Positions 14,762 through 21,892 of a stretch of 37,581 bases of DNA are shown here, piece by piece (positions within the stretch are counted from its first letter, which is position 1; each line of letters starts with the position of its first letter). Under the pieces are notes generated by a model that was not told the origin of the DNA, ran no database searches, and worked only from the letters and a program-made list of their open reading frames with translations. This DNA is from a virus. A program made the translations under genes and the position numbers. The stretch spans positions 1-37,581 of the IMG/VR virus record IMGVR_UViG_3300047668_001127. One strand, 5' to 3'.

Positions 14762-15745
14762 TTATCCATATACGGAACTTAACCACTCCGAATGATGTTG
14801 AGCCTGATCTACTGCTTTCTGCATATCATGTTTACCGCAGAATTTCATAAAATGTATTCCAACTCCAGACTTCTTAGGTACTTGCACTGCTTCTGCAATA
14901 GTAGCATCAAGCTCTGCAATAATATTATCTGGTTGCTTATGTAAATCAATAATACTAACATTGCGTTCGTAATCATCTCTAACTACATGTTCAACACCTT
15001 CATGATCAGTCCAACGTTGCAACATTAAGTTATTCCACATAAACCCTTTGTTATCTCTATCTGCAAATGCTTCAATAAGACCTACTTTATTTTTAGTACC
15101 TTTTGTACGAACACCAGGATAAGCACTAAAGATGTTATCTGACGTATCACCACGCATACACTTCTCAAATAACATAAAGTCAGGCTGTGGAGCCGCTTTT
15201 ACTTCTTTTGTTTTCTTATCTTTAACTGGCTTACCTCTATCGTCAAAGTATCCTTCGATAGTAGTCTTAATACCAGTTATTCCATTAAACAAATCAACAT
15301 TAGGTGCAATTAATTGTTCAAAATCTTTGTCACTTGATACAATAACATGTTTATCATTAGGATGTAAGTCAATCCAACGTGCAATTAAATCATCTGCTTC
15401 AACACCAGGATTTTGCAATACTGTAACATTAGTACGTTGTGTTAGATATTCTTTAAACGTATCAAAGCTCTCCCAAAAGACCTTTTCGTCTTCTTGTTCA
15501 CGAACTGTAAGTTTATCCCTAGCGACTTTACGTTGTGCTTTGTAAGGTTTATAAACTTCTTTACGCCAACTACGTCCTTCGAAGCAACAAACTACATGAG
15601 TTGCTTTTTGTTCACGCCATTGCTTTAAGATACTAGCAAATATAATATGATAGCTCATTGCAACTCGTTCTTCTGATGTTCCGTGACGTATTACATGCCT
15701 GGCACGAAAAAACAAGTTCGCCGCATCAACTAGTAAAAAAGACAT
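14762..15745 (-). CDS. 5'-3' exonuclease / T4 RNase H-like FEN nuclease
   Basis: This 327-residue nuclease has the acidic metal-site residues of the FEN/T4 RNase H family: D7 (LLVDAANLFFRAR), GVEADDL with E116, D118, D119, VSSDKDFEQL with D139 and D141, and GDTSDN with D200 and D203. The FEGRSWRKEVYKPYKAQR stretch (55-72) is the positively charged DNA-binding part. In T4-like phages this enzyme removes RNA primers and degrades 5' flaps during lagging-strand synthesis. GGAG lies 6 bases before the ATG and a sigma70-type promoter lies at 15776-15804. An insert of charged residues at about 168-190 (GKPVKDKKTKEVKAAP) is a family-variable loop. Confidence 0.9.
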   Translation of the reverse strand: MSFLLVDAANLFFRARHVIRHGTSEERVAMSYHIIFASILKQWREQKATHVVCCFEGRSWRKEVYKPYKAQRKVARDKLTVREQEDEKVFWESFDTFKEYLTQRTNVTVLQNPGVEADDLIARWIDLHPNDKHVIVSSDKDFEQLIAPNVDLFNGITGIKTTIEGYFDDRGKPVKDKKTKEVKAAPQPDFMLFEKCMRGDTSDNIFSAYPGVRTKGTKNKVGLIEAFADRDNKGFMWNNLMLQRWTDHEGVEHVVRDDYERNVSIIDLHKQPDNIIAELDATIAEAVQVPKKSGVGIHFMKFCGKHDMQKAVDQAQHHSEWLSSVYG

Positions 15746-15775
15746 ATGTAACTCCTAAAGTTTTAGTACTTAATT

Positions 15776-15804
15776 AGTATAACATAGCATAAATGTAAAG
15801 TCAA
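15776..15804 (-). promoter_or_regulatory. sigma70-type promoter of the exonuclease gene
   Basis: Minus strand: TTGACT (15799-15804), 17-base spacer, TATACT (15776-15781) with TGT before it. The -35 contains the TGA stop of iscU. Confidence 0.82.
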
Positions 15805-16181
15805 CCTTTATTTCTTTCTTTAAAGTTGATCACTGCTGATTTAATTGCATCTTCGGCTAATACACTACAATGAATTTTAACTGGAGGTAATGCTAATTCA
15901 GATGCTATATCTTTATTTGTAATTGTGTTTGCTTGGTCTAAAGTTTTACCTTTTAACCATTCGGTTACCAAACTTGAACTTGCAATAGCTGATCCACAAC
16001 CAAATGTTTTAAATTTAGCATCTACTATTGTCTCGTTATCTACTTTAATTTGTAATTTCATTACATCACCACAAGCAGGAGCTCCTACTAATCCAGTTCC
16101 TACTGTTGGGTCAGATTTATCAAACGTACCTACATTACGAGGGTTCTCGTAATGATCTAAAACTTTGCTACTATAAGCCAT
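15801..16181 (-). CDS. iscU: IscU-type Fe-S cluster scaffold
   Basis: The 126-residue protein is a full IscU: C37-G-D39 (GAPACGDVM), C62 (FGCGSAIASSS), the HscA-recognition motif LPPVK (98-102), then H104-C105. These are the cluster ligands and the chaperone contact of bacterial IscU, so it should be able to hold a [2Fe-2S] cluster and work with host IscS, HscA and HscB. No iscS or hscA lies nearby. The AT-rich composition matches its neighbours, so it is not a very recent arrival. GAGG lies about 10 bases before the ATG and an ATAAATA box at 16210-16216. A likely client in this genome is QueE (inference). Confidence 0.95.
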   Translation of the reverse strand: MAYSSKVLDHYENPRNVGTFDKSDPTVGTGLVGAPACGDVMKLQIKVDNETIVDAKFKTFGCGSAIASSSLVTEWLKGKTLDQANTITNKDIASELALPPVKIHCSVLAEDAIKSAVINFKERNKG

Positions 16182-16209
16182 AATTTATGGTCCTCTTCTT
16201 TCTAATAGC

Positions 16210-16216
16210 TATTTAT
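16210..16216 (-). promoter_or_regulatory. T4-late-like box (ATAAATA) of iscU
   Basis: Minus strand, context ACATAAATAG, 28 bases upstream of ATG 16181. The same ACATAAATAG context occurs before the lipoprotein gene. Confidence 0.6.
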
Positions 16217-16224
16217 GTATATTT

Positions 16225-16482
16225 TTAGATACCTTGAGTTCGTTTTGGCTTAGTTGTTGCCCTAAGTGTTAAGTACTCTCTTAGACGTTCTTCATTAAAG
16301 CAATATGTTTTGCCAGGGCCATTGAATTGTTCTTTGTATAATTGTTCTATCCTAGTAAGGTTTGCTCTGGCTGACGTTTGGCAATGTTCTAGGCTTGTAA
16401 AGTTTGGTTCAGTTAGTATAAAATGTTCCGATGTGCCGTCAGGGGCTACATGCATTGCTACTAACACTATTAACCATTTCAT
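16225..16482 (-). CDS. small protein with hydrophobic N-terminus, 85 aa
   Basis: Not recognised. The N-terminus MKWLIVLVAMHVAPDG resembles a short signal peptide or strand. Two cysteines (CQTSARAN at about 34 and TYCFNEERL at about 61) could form a disulfide outside the cytoplasm. The C-terminus is basic. The start overlaps the upstream gene by 4 bp (ATGA-type), so it is translated from the same message. A small exported phage protein is one possibility; confidence in export is low because the hydrophobic stretch is short. Confidence 0.6.
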   Translation of the reverse strand: MKWLIVLVAMHVAPDGTSEHFILTEPNFTSLEHCQTSARANLTRIEQLYKEQFNGPGKTYCFNEERLREYLTLRATTKPKRTQGI

Positions 16483-16820
16483 AATTGGTTCTGTGTTTTC
16501 TCGTTAGTACGAATTCTGTTACCATCTGCAATAGCCGAATCTTGTGCGGCTCCATCCATACTAACGTTTGTACAAAGGTCTGTAAACCATTGATCGACTA
16601 CTGACTCTGGAGTAGGACCATAATAGTTTGCCTTAATTAGGTGTTTAACAAATGCAGGATTCCATTCTAGTTCAAAATAACCTTCTTTTGGATTATCCTT
16701 ATTAATATCACAAGTAATAACATTAACCCAGGGTTCCTTGCTGTCTTTCATTTTCTCAGACATTGGTGTAACTACTGCCGCCGGAGTCTTCTTAAGTTTT
16801 TCTTTAATCCAGTTAATCAT
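16479..16820 (-). CDS. hypothetical phage protein, 113 aa
   Basis: No known family. The product begins with a basic amphipathic helix (MINWIKEKLKKTPAAVVTP), then MKDSKEPWVNVITCDI, an acidic beta-like FELEWNPAFVKHLIKANYYG, and VVDQWFTDLCTNVSMDG. A start two codons earlier (16826) is possible. Both lie in the 14-bp overlap with the upstream DUF1289 gene. It is probably co-translated with its neighbours. Confidence 0.63.
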   Translation of the reverse strand: MINWIKEKLKKTPAAVVTPMSEKMKDSKEPWVNVITCDINKDNPKEGYFELEWNPAFVKHLIKANYYGPTPESVVDQWFTDLCTNVSMDGAAQDSAIADGNRIRTNEKTQNQL

Positions 16821-17001
16821 TGTCATCTCTTTCTCGTGCTTCCAGTTGTGTTATAATAGAGTTTCTTTCTTCATCAGTATACTTTCGCCAACCAATTCTT
16901 TCTTCGTCGGTGCGATAGCAACCGATACAATATTCTCCATTAGGACCATACCCTGCTACGCATATACCCTGGCATGGGTTAGTATCAATTGAATGTGACA
17001 T
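16813..17001 (-). CDS. DUF1289-family small cysteine protein
   Basis: The 62-residue protein fits the DUF1289 pattern: NPCQGIC (C10, C14), a short loop, CIGCYRT (C25, C28), then RTDEERIGWRKYTDEER and an acidic tail. The four cysteines and the conserved C-x-G-C-x-R-T stretch suggest a metal or Fe-S site, but the function of the family is unknown. Bacterial DUF1289 genes often lie beside metabolic genes; here it sits two genes upstream of the iscU unit, which fits a link to iron or Fe-S handling only loosely. Assignment is by motif. Confidence 0.75.
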   Translation of the reverse strand: MSHSIDTNPCQGICVAGYGPNGEYCIGCYRTDEERIGWRKYTDEERNSIITQLEARERDDND

Positions 17002-17020
17002 TTTACTCCTTGTAAGAAGT

Positions 17021-17042
17021 ACCAGACCCCTAAGGGCCTGGT
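17021..17042. terminator. hairpin, possible terminator without T-run
   Basis: ACCAG/CTGGT and CCC/GGG pair around one A-C mismatch with a CTAA loop. It lies 7 bases past the stop of 17050-17241 on the minus strand, but no T-run follows, so it may be a transcript-stabilising hairpin instead. Confidence 0.5.
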
Positions 17043-17049
17043 TCTTGCT

Positions 17050-17241
17050 TTAGTGCAGGACTGCTCCGTCCTCATATAAATTTATACCCATTACTCGAAG
17101 TAGATTCTCCATTTCGATTGGTACATCTGATTCTTGTTTACCTTGAGGAATAAAAATTCCTTTAACATGGCCATCATCTCCAAAGATTAATGCCCAGTCA
17201 TTGTCTTCCATTATGTCGTCTAGTCTACCTTTTACTTGCAT
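17050..17241 (-). CDS. hypothetical protein, 63 aa
   Basis: Not recognised. The small acidic product contains DNDWALIFGDDGHVKGIFIP, two beta-strand-like pieces around a DDGH turn, and a C-terminal helix MENLLRVMGI. Its composition and strand-turn-strand-helix order resemble small phage regulatory proteins in general only. It lies 24 bases after the lipoprotein gene on the same strand, before the hairpin at 17021-17042. Confidence 0.6.
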   Translation of the reverse strand: MQVKGRLDDIMEDNDWALIFGDDGHVKGIFIPQGKQESDVPIEMENLLRVMGINLYEDGAVLH

Positions 17242-17265
17242 TTTACTATCTCCCTTTTAAAAGTT

Positions 17266-17544
17266 TTAGTCTTTGCAAGGTACTCCAGCTGTAACCGGAC
17301 CAACAGATCCATCATCTTTGATCTGTTTGAAATAAAACTTATCTCCGTTTTTTAGTAATAGCTGATCAATTGGACGGAACGCCTGAGAACCATCTGAACC
17401 TGGGTTGTTAACTACTTCGTGACAACCTACCCAATCCCATGAAGCTACATCTGCTTTTGATGTAATAACTGCATAATTGGGTCCAGTACAAGCGGATACG
17501 AGAATTATCGAAGTTAAAACTGTCATTACCTTAATTGTATTCAT
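17266..17544 (-). CDS. small lipoprotein
   Basis: The 92-residue protein has a textbook lipoprotein signal: Met-Asn-Thr-Ile-Lys, a hydrophobic core, and lipobox VSAC with C19 as the lipidated residue. The mature part is about 73 residues with a second and third cysteine (GCHEVV and GVPCKD) that could bond. Phage lipoproteins of this size often block superinfection or act in lysis (Rz1-like), but Rz1 is Pro-rich and this is not, so exclusion or an outer-membrane role is more likely. A late-type box lies at 17597-17603. AAAGGA lies 10 bases before the ATG. Confidence 0.8.
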   Translation of the reverse strand: MNTIKVMTVLTSIILVSACTGPNYAVITSKADVASWDWVGCHEVVNNPGSDGSQAFRPIDQLLLKNGDKFYFKQIKDDGSVGPVTAGVPCKD

Positions 17545-17596
17545 CTATTAGAAATCCTTTTCTACATTAGTTTTAATTGCTTTAAGCAAGCAACAC

Positions 17597-17603
17597 TATT
17601 TAT
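17597..17603 (-). promoter_or_regulatory. T4-late-like box (ATAAATA) of the lipoprotein gene
   Basis: Minus strand, context ACATAAATAG, overlapping the stop codon of queE and 52 bases upstream of ATG 17544. Confidence 0.6.
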
Positions 17604-18487
17604 GTTCCGATAGCATTACCAAACAAGTAAACATGAACCCTTGCGGCAACATTGTATCCTCGTTTAAATGCTTTTTCTGCAACCGCACCTGCTGTTGCAT
17701 GTTGTTCTTCTTCTCTAGCTCCTACGGGCATAACCCATACAGGCCACATAACGCCAGCTTTCCTAAACTGACTAATAACCCCTTCCATTTCTTCCCAATG
17801 TTCTTCTTTATGGCCTACTACAAACTTTAGTTGACCTGTTTTTGATAAATTATAATACTCTGCAACTGTCTCAGGTTTAATTGCCTTTGAAGCTTTTTCT
17901 CCTGCTACAGACCAAAGTTTAGGACTACAAGAAAAGAATATTTCAGTATCTATTGATTCTACCCAATTCTTAAAGTCGTTGCTTAATTCCTGTGTACCAT
18001 TAGTTTCAAATGTCATACTACCTGGCAAATTATTTTGCTTTAGTAATTCATTATATATTCCAATAACTGCACGTTGTCCGGTAATCATAAGTGGCTCACC
18101 GCCTGTAACACATAAATGTTGCTTATATTGTGAAACAGGATGTAAGAACAAACCTTCTGGATTACTATCTGTTCTGATAATGTCAATAATTTTGTTTGCT
18201 AATACTTCAGGCTCTTCATGTCCCATTAGGCTCTTAAATTTCTTTGCCCAGGTATAACTGCTATCACAACCTTTGTCCCAAACAGGTAAGTCCTCAACTC
18301 TACTTACACTTGATACATCAAAATCTTCAAATGGTAGTTCGTATGTGCTAGGATCAGTTGGATCTATTTGCCCAAAGCCATTACATTGCAAGTTACATAA
18401 AAAGAAACGTATCCATGCAGTAGGTACACCAGTATAATGCCCTTCTCCTTGGATACTGTGAAATATTTCACTATAATAGTATTTCAT
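17600..18487 (-). CDS. queE: QueE-like 7-carboxy-7-deazaguanine synthase (radical SAM), with an insertion in the cluster region
   Basis: QueE converts 6-carboxytetrahydropterin to CDG using a [4Fe-4S] cluster and SAM. The sequence shows the QueE start SEIFHSIQGEG (6-16), FFLCNLQCN with C31 and C35, a third cysteine C74 in GCDSSYTW, and TGGEP at about 128-132 for SAM binding. The 38 residues between C35 and C74, rich in Asp and Pro, replace the two-residue spacing of the normal CX3CX2C motif. The length, 295, is greater than that of most bacterial QueE (about 210-240). A sigma70-type promoter lies at 18509-18537. With FolE, QueD-like and DpdA it points to 7-deazaguanine in phage DNA or tRNA. 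A different radical SAM activity is possible but less likely. Confidence 0.88.
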   Translation of the reverse strand: MKYYYSEIFHSIQGEGHYTGVPTAWIRFFLCNLQCNGFGQIDPTDPSTYELPFEDFDVSSVSRVEDLPVWDKGCDSSYTWAKKFKSLMGHEEPEVLANKIIDIIRTDSNPEGLFLHPVSQYKQHLCVTGGEPLMITGQRAVIGIYNELLKQNNLPGSMTFETNGTQELSNDFKNWVESIDTEIFFSCSPKLWSVAGEKASKAIKPETVAEYYNLSKTGQLKFVVGHKEEHWEEMEGVISQFRKAGVMWPVWVMPVGAREEEQHATAGAVAEKAFKRGYNVAARVHVYLFGNAIGT

Positions 18488-18508
18488 ATTCTCTCCTCAT
18501 TATAACGT

Positions 18509-18537
18509 ATTATACTATAGTTCATTTATAAAGTCAA
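18509..18537 (-). promoter_or_regulatory. sigma70-type promoter of queE
   Basis: Minus strand: TTGACT (18532-18537), 17-base spacer, perfect TATAAT (18509-18514). Confidence 0.88.
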
Positions 18538-18538
18538 C

Positions 18539-19294
18539 CTATATTTTTACCGTAAATTCTTTATATTTTTCAATGCTCTTATCAAGCAATATCTCTAATT
18601 TTGTTAAATCTACCCAACCCTTAATAACTGCTAGTACTTTACGGTTTGTCCCATCAAAGTCTGCACCATGTAAGTAATCTTCGTTGTTCCAGGCAAATGT
18701 ATTAGTACTATCTGGTAATACAATATAATGTTTTTTATCTATTGGTACCTCAGTATTTGGTTTGTGTTCTTTAGCAGATGTAAGCCAAAATGTAGGTTTA
18801 GGATTATCATCTTGTAACATTACACGAATTTCTGTAGGAAAGAACATTTTACCATCTAAACTATCTGGCATGTTACCATCGTAGTGTGCTGGTATTTCTT
18901 TATGTGCTGACCAAAGCCTAATACTTCTTATCCTAACAAATGGTAGTTCGTTAAACATTCGTTGTACCATAATAGGACTTATTGCTCTAGCCTCTTCTGT
19001 AATCTTAGTACCCCAAGATCCATATTCATACAGATCCATGTCCTCATGTAATGCTAACCCATGCCATTGAGTTTTAGTTATATCTGGATTAGTTAAATTA
19101 GCAGAGCCTCTGTCAATATGGTTTCTCCAAACAACATGATTTTCATTTGTCCATAGATCCCAGAAAGCATCTGGATCGTCAAATACAAAAGGTTCTAAAT
19201 CAAGTGGTAAAGAAACTATATCCTTATACTTGTAGTTAAGGTGTGGGCATTTAGTAAGATCTATTAAATCTCTTAGCTCGTTATAATTAGGCAA
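18539..19294 (-). CDS. 2OG-Fe(II) oxygenase-like protein, TTG start
   Basis: The 251-residue protein has H137-Y-D139 (IPAHYDGN), distal H209 (DYLHGADFDG) and R218 (TNRKVLAV), in the order and spacing of an HxD...H...R 2-oxoglutarate oxygenase; it recalls aspartyl/asparaginyl hydroxylase-like proteins. A supporting FFPTEIRVMLQ strand lies between the triad parts. The start is TTG 19294, immediately after the ferredoxin TAG stop, with GGAG 6 bases upstream. No ATG suits better. It is the last gene of the FolE operon (zero-base gap). The substrate is unknown; since it shares an operon with FolE and a PRTase, a nucleotide, pterin or protein substrate is possible. Confidence 0.65.
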   Translation of the reverse strand: MPNYNELRDLIDLTKCPHLNYKYKDIVSLPLDLEPFVFDDPDAFWDLWTNENHVVWRNHIDRGSANLTNPDITKTQWHGLALHEDMDLYEYGSWGTKITEEARAISPIMVQRMFNELPFVRIRSIRLWSAHKEIPAHYDGNMPDSLDGKMFFPTEIRVMLQDDNPKPTFWLTSAKEHKPNTEVPIDKKHYIVLPDSTNTFAWNNEDYLHGADFDGTNRKVLAVIKGWVDLTKLEILLDKSIEKYKEFTVKI

Positions 19295-19621
19295 CTAGTT
19301 CTCCATTAAATGTTTTTTATCTTTAATGTCTTTAAACTTATCTGCTTCTGGCAATGGATCTTTCTGTGTTATGATATTAGGCCAGACTAAAGACTTTTCT
19401 TCGTTGATTTTAATCCAATCCTTGTCAGCAAAATCTTTCATTCCGTAATCATCAATAATTGCATCAACTGGACATTCAGGAATACATACACCACAATCAA
19501 TACATTCATCAGGATTAATTACAAGCATATTTTCACCTTCGTAAAAACAGTCTACTGGACAAACTTCAACACAATCTGTATACTTACATTTAATGCATGC
19601 GTCTACAACATAATGTGGCAT
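19295..19621 (-). CDS. fdxA: FdxA-type 7Fe ferredoxin
   Basis: The 108-residue protein is close to proteobacterial Fdx[19 protein letters not shown] carries C9, C12, C17, C21 and C25, and [17 protein letters not shown] carries C40, C43, C46 and C50, giving one [3Fe-4S] and one [4Fe-4S] cluster. The C-terminal tail of about 50 residues is typical of the family. The frame is open to 19648, but ATG 19621 (MPHYVVDAC) matches the family start and lies one base after the upstream stop. It moves single electrons. Possible acceptors here are QueE (radical SAM), the desaturase, or host enzymes. The close match to bacterial proteins suggests acquisition from a host. Confidence 0.95.
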   Translation of the reverse strand: MPHYVVDACIKCKYTDCVEVCPVDCFYEGENMLVINPDECIDCGVCIPECPVDAIIDDYGMKDFADKDWIKINEEKSLVWPNIITQKDPLPEADKFKDIKDKKHLMEN

Positions 19622-19622
19622 T

Positions 19623-20162
19623 TTATTTCTTCTCCCAAGGGAAGACAATCCATTTATCTTCTTCTTCTTTATTAATTTCTATCGACGAGTAATGAACTTC
19701 AGTATCACTACTTAGATTATCTACAATAGATGCAAATCTAACATTGCCTCCCCAAACAGTATTCCACGATTCTTCATTTGGTAAGCATCCTGCAGGCCAG
19801 TCTTGTTTAATCCAATTAAACGTTGCACCAGTGTCATTAATATCATCTACAATTAGAATTTTTTTACGTCTAGATGGATCCCATCGGCATTTATGAAGTT
19901 CACGTTCTTCTTCTGGAACATAGCCAAATGCATCTTCTGACATCCAATAATTAGATTCTGGCTGGCCAGTTGCATCTCTAAGCCTAACATCTAACGTATG
20001 CATAGACAAACTATATTGATGACTTAGTAATATTGCTGGTAATAAGCCGCCCCTAGTAATACCAACAACGTAATCGGGCCGCCAGTTATCTTTCCACATC
20101 TGACTTGCAATGTCATGAACAGCCTCTTCGACCTGCTCGCCTGTTAAAAACATTTTTTTCAT
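19623..20162 (-). CDS. type I phosphoribosyltransferase (xanthine/hypoxanthine-guanine type)
   Basis: The 179-residue protein has the PRPP-binding motif [14 protein letters not shown] (102-115, D106, D107, D110) and the loop [10 protein letters not shown] (34-43), as in the Gpt/Hpt branch of the type I fold. Such enzymes attach a purine base to PRPP to make a nucleotide. The region between 60 and 95 is an insert with many Glu and Trp residues. It sits between a hypothetical gene and ferredoxin with gaps of 1-2 bases, in the FolE operon. Likely role: purine salvage, or handling of a deazapurine base (inference). Other PRTase substrates such as orotate are less likely on motif spacing. Confidence 0.82.
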   Translation of the reverse strand: MKKMFLTGEQVEEAVHDIASQMWKDNWRPDYVVGITRGGLLPAILLSHQYSLSMHTLDVRLRDATGQPESNYWMSEDAFGYVPEEERELHKCRWDPSRRKKILIVDDINDTGATFNWIKQDWPAGCLPNEESWNTVWGGNVRFASIVDNLSSDTEVHYSSIEINKEEEDKWIVFPWEKK

Positions 20163-20164
20163 GT

Positions 20165-20605
20165 CTACTCCTCTTGATAGTTATCGGGTCCAGATAGTAA
20201 TTTTTCCATAGTTTTGTATTCATTATACAGTTGACGCAGTCCTTCAAACTTTTCATTTAACTTTATGTTAGGTTCTAGTATAGCAAGTTGCTTTTTAATC
20301 ATAGCAATATCGTTAGCCATTGCGTGGACGTCAATTATAGGCAAATCAGATTGATAATTAACATGCGGAGAATGAGAAAAATGAGGATCACTAATTGATA
20401 TTGCGCCTGGATCACTAATTGATATTGCTCCTAAATTAGGACCAGTACTACCAACACCTAAGTCTCCGTGTACAGTTATTGTATTTGATTGAGATGAAGA
20501 TGTATTAATAGTTGTTCTCTTACTCATATCTGTTTCACCAATTTCTCTTGCATAAACTGTAGTCCCGCCATCCGGACTTTCATATATGTACTTCTTTTCT
20601 GACAT
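20165..20605 (-). CDS. hypothetical protein with a duplicated GAISISDP motif
   Basis: Not recognised. The N-terminal half is Ser/Thr/Gly-rich and contains GAISISDP twice in direct succession, encoded by a 24-bp tandem duplication (20385-20432). The C-terminal half is a helical region (VHAMANDIAMIKKQLAILEP), then NEYKTMEKLLSG, probably a coiled coil. A short repeat-rich head plus coiled coil suggests an oligomeric or surface-exposed protein. It is the second gene of the FolE operon with 2-base gaps on both sides. Confidence 0.65.
   Translation of the reverse strand: MSEKKYIYESPDGGTTVYAREIGETDMSKRTTINTSSSQSNTITVHGDLGVGSTGPNLGAISISDPGAISISDPHFSHSPHVNYQSDLPIIDVHAMANDIAMIKKQLAILEPNIKLNEKFEGLRQLYNEYKTMEKLLSGPDNYQEE
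20385..20432. repeat. 24-bp tandem duplication in the coding sequence
   Basis: Two copies (20385-20408 and 20409-20432) differ at one base (GCGCCT versus GCTCCT ends). The in-frame repeat encodes GAISISDP twice. Near identity implies a recent duplication by slippage or strong constraint. Confidence 0.95.
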
Positions 20606-20607
20606 TA

Positions 20608-21288
20608 TTAATTTTTAGGCTTATTAACAATATTCATAAATTCTGCCCTTACAGATGAATCAGTTTTAAATACACCACCTAGTTTACTAGTTACTGTAAA
20701 GCTACCTGTATCTTCAACTCCTCGTGACTTAACACAATAATGTTGGGCATCTACTACAACCGCAACATTATCTGTTTCTAAGATAGCTTGTAGTGCATGA
20801 AATACTTGCTCTGTTAAGCGTTCCTGAATTTGAGGACGTTTAGCAAAGTATTCAACAATACGATTAATCTTTGATAATCCTAATACTTTTTGTTTTGGAA
20901 TATAACCTACTGTAGCAAGACCGTCAATAACAACAAAATGATGTTCACAGTTACTTTGAACATTAATATTCCGTTCAATAACCATTTCATCATATTTCAT
21001 TTTATTATCAACTGCGGTGCATTTAGGAAATGCTTCGTAATCGAGACCCCAAAAGATTTCATTTACATACATTTTTGCAACTCGCTTAGGCGTATCAATT
21101 AGACTATCGTCTGACAAATCAAGCCCTAGTGCTTCCATAATATTAATAAAGTTTTTCTCAATAATATCAATCTTATCTGTACGACTTAGATTGTTATCAA
21201 TAGTAGGAGTTTCAACTCCTTGCTTAACTAGATATTCATGGATTGCTTTTCCCAGAATGGGATCGGTTTTAGTTTTATTATATGACAT
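20608..21288 (-). CDS. folE: GTP cyclohydrolase I FolE
   Basis: FolE opens GTP to dihydroneopterin triphosphate, the first step towards folate and 7-deazaguanine. The 226 residues cover the whole E. coli-type enzyme: LETP-like start (QGVETP, 23-28), DDSLIDTPKRVAKMY (60-74), SNCEHHFVVIDG with C114 and H116-H117, GLSKINRIVEYFAKRPQIQE (137-156), and QHYCVKSRG with C185 as the third zinc ligand. Similarity to gammaproteobacterial FolE is striking. A late-type box lies at 21353-21359 and a doubled SD (AAGGAAGGA) precedes the ATG. It heads a five-gene operon with a PRTase and ferredoxin. It feeds QueD-like and QueE, or folate for ThyX. Confidence 0.96.
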   Translation of the reverse strand: MSYNKTKTDPILGKAIHEYLVKQGVETPTIDNNLSRTDKIDIIEKNFINIMEALGLDLSDDSLIDTPKRVAKMYVNEIFWGLDYEAFPKCTAVDNKMKYDEMVIERNINVQSNCEHHFVVIDGLATVGYIPKQKVLGLSKINRIVEYFAKRPQIQERLTEQVFHALQAILETDNVAVVVDAQHYCVKSRGVEDTGSFTVTSKLGGVFKTDSSVRAEFMNIVNKPKN

Positions 21289-21352
21289 TTTCTGTTCCTT
21301 CCTTACACGGATAATGTTAATTTAGTTAGGCTACCTTTGTGTAGCTTGCTTC

Positions 21353-21359
21353 TATTTAT
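21353..21359 (-). promoter_or_regulatory. T4-late-like box (ATAAATA) of the folE operon
   Basis: Minus strand, context TCATAAATAG, 64 bases upstream of the folE ATG. No TTGACW-17-TATAAT element is visible here. Confidence 0.55.
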
Positions 21360-21386
21360 GAGTTTATAAGTTATTATACACTCTTT

Positions 21387-21644
21387 TTACGCACAAAGCA
21401 AGACATCACTTGGCCATAATTCAAGAAATTCCATCATATCTTCCCGTTTAGTAAACGTTATATATGTGGTTGTTGACATGTTATTAACTAATTCCTTGCT
21501 ATTTCTAAGATGATGGATTTTTCTCCAATCAATTGGTTGATTTTTATAATTATTGGCAGTCCATCGTTTACCACAATTAGCATTAAGCCATTTTTTAATT
21601 TTAGCTAACTCTACTACACTTTTATCTAACTTAATGTTGTTCAT
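21387..21644 (-). CDS. small phage protein, 85 aa
   Basis: Not recognised. A basic N-terminal half (AKIKKWLNANCGKRW) is followed by a strand-helix end TYITFTKREDMMEFLELW, a weak relative of the EEDAML(F/W) pattern at 11039-11374 and 35350-35634. It overlaps the glutaredoxin gene by 4 bp and is the last gene of the long transcript that runs from DpdA. Confidence 0.62.
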   Translation of the reverse strand: MNNIKLDKSVVELAKIKKWLNANCGKRWTANNYKNQPIDWRKIHHLRNSKELVNNMSTTTYITFTKREDMMEFLELWPSDVLLCA

Positions 21645-21892
21645 GCTTCTGTGTAGATTTTGTGATTCATTAAATCAGTCCAACCTCCAACTAACTTATC
21701 ATCAACAAAGATTTGAGGAACTGTTTTAGCATTAGGTACTGCTTCAAGTAGCATCTCCTTAGTAAACCCATCTGCTCCAATCTTATGTTCTGTATATGCT
21801 ATGTCTTTTGTTTCAAAGAAGTGTTTAGCCATATCACAGTAACCACATAAATCTCTGCTGTATATTACAACTTTATATCTAGTATTATACAT
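21641..21892 (-). CDS. glutaredoxin
   Basis: An 83-residue thioredoxin-fold protein with the redox site LCGYC (CxxC), then the family motif TVPQIFVDDKLVGGW with cis-Pro in TVP and a GG turn. An upstream in-frame start exists at 21934, but ATG 21892 overlaps the previous stop as TAATG and gives a normal glutaredoxin length. It would reduce disulfides with glutathione; in T4-like phages glutaredoxin commonly supplies electrons to ribonucleotide reductase, though no reductase lies in this window. A role in Fe-S transfer with IscU is possible only for monothiol types, and this is dithiol. Confidence 0.93.
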   Translation of the reverse strand: MYNTRYKVVIYSRDLCGYCDMAKHFFETKDIAYTEHKIGADGFTKEMLLEAVPNAKTVPQIFVDDKLVGGWTDLMNHKIYTEA

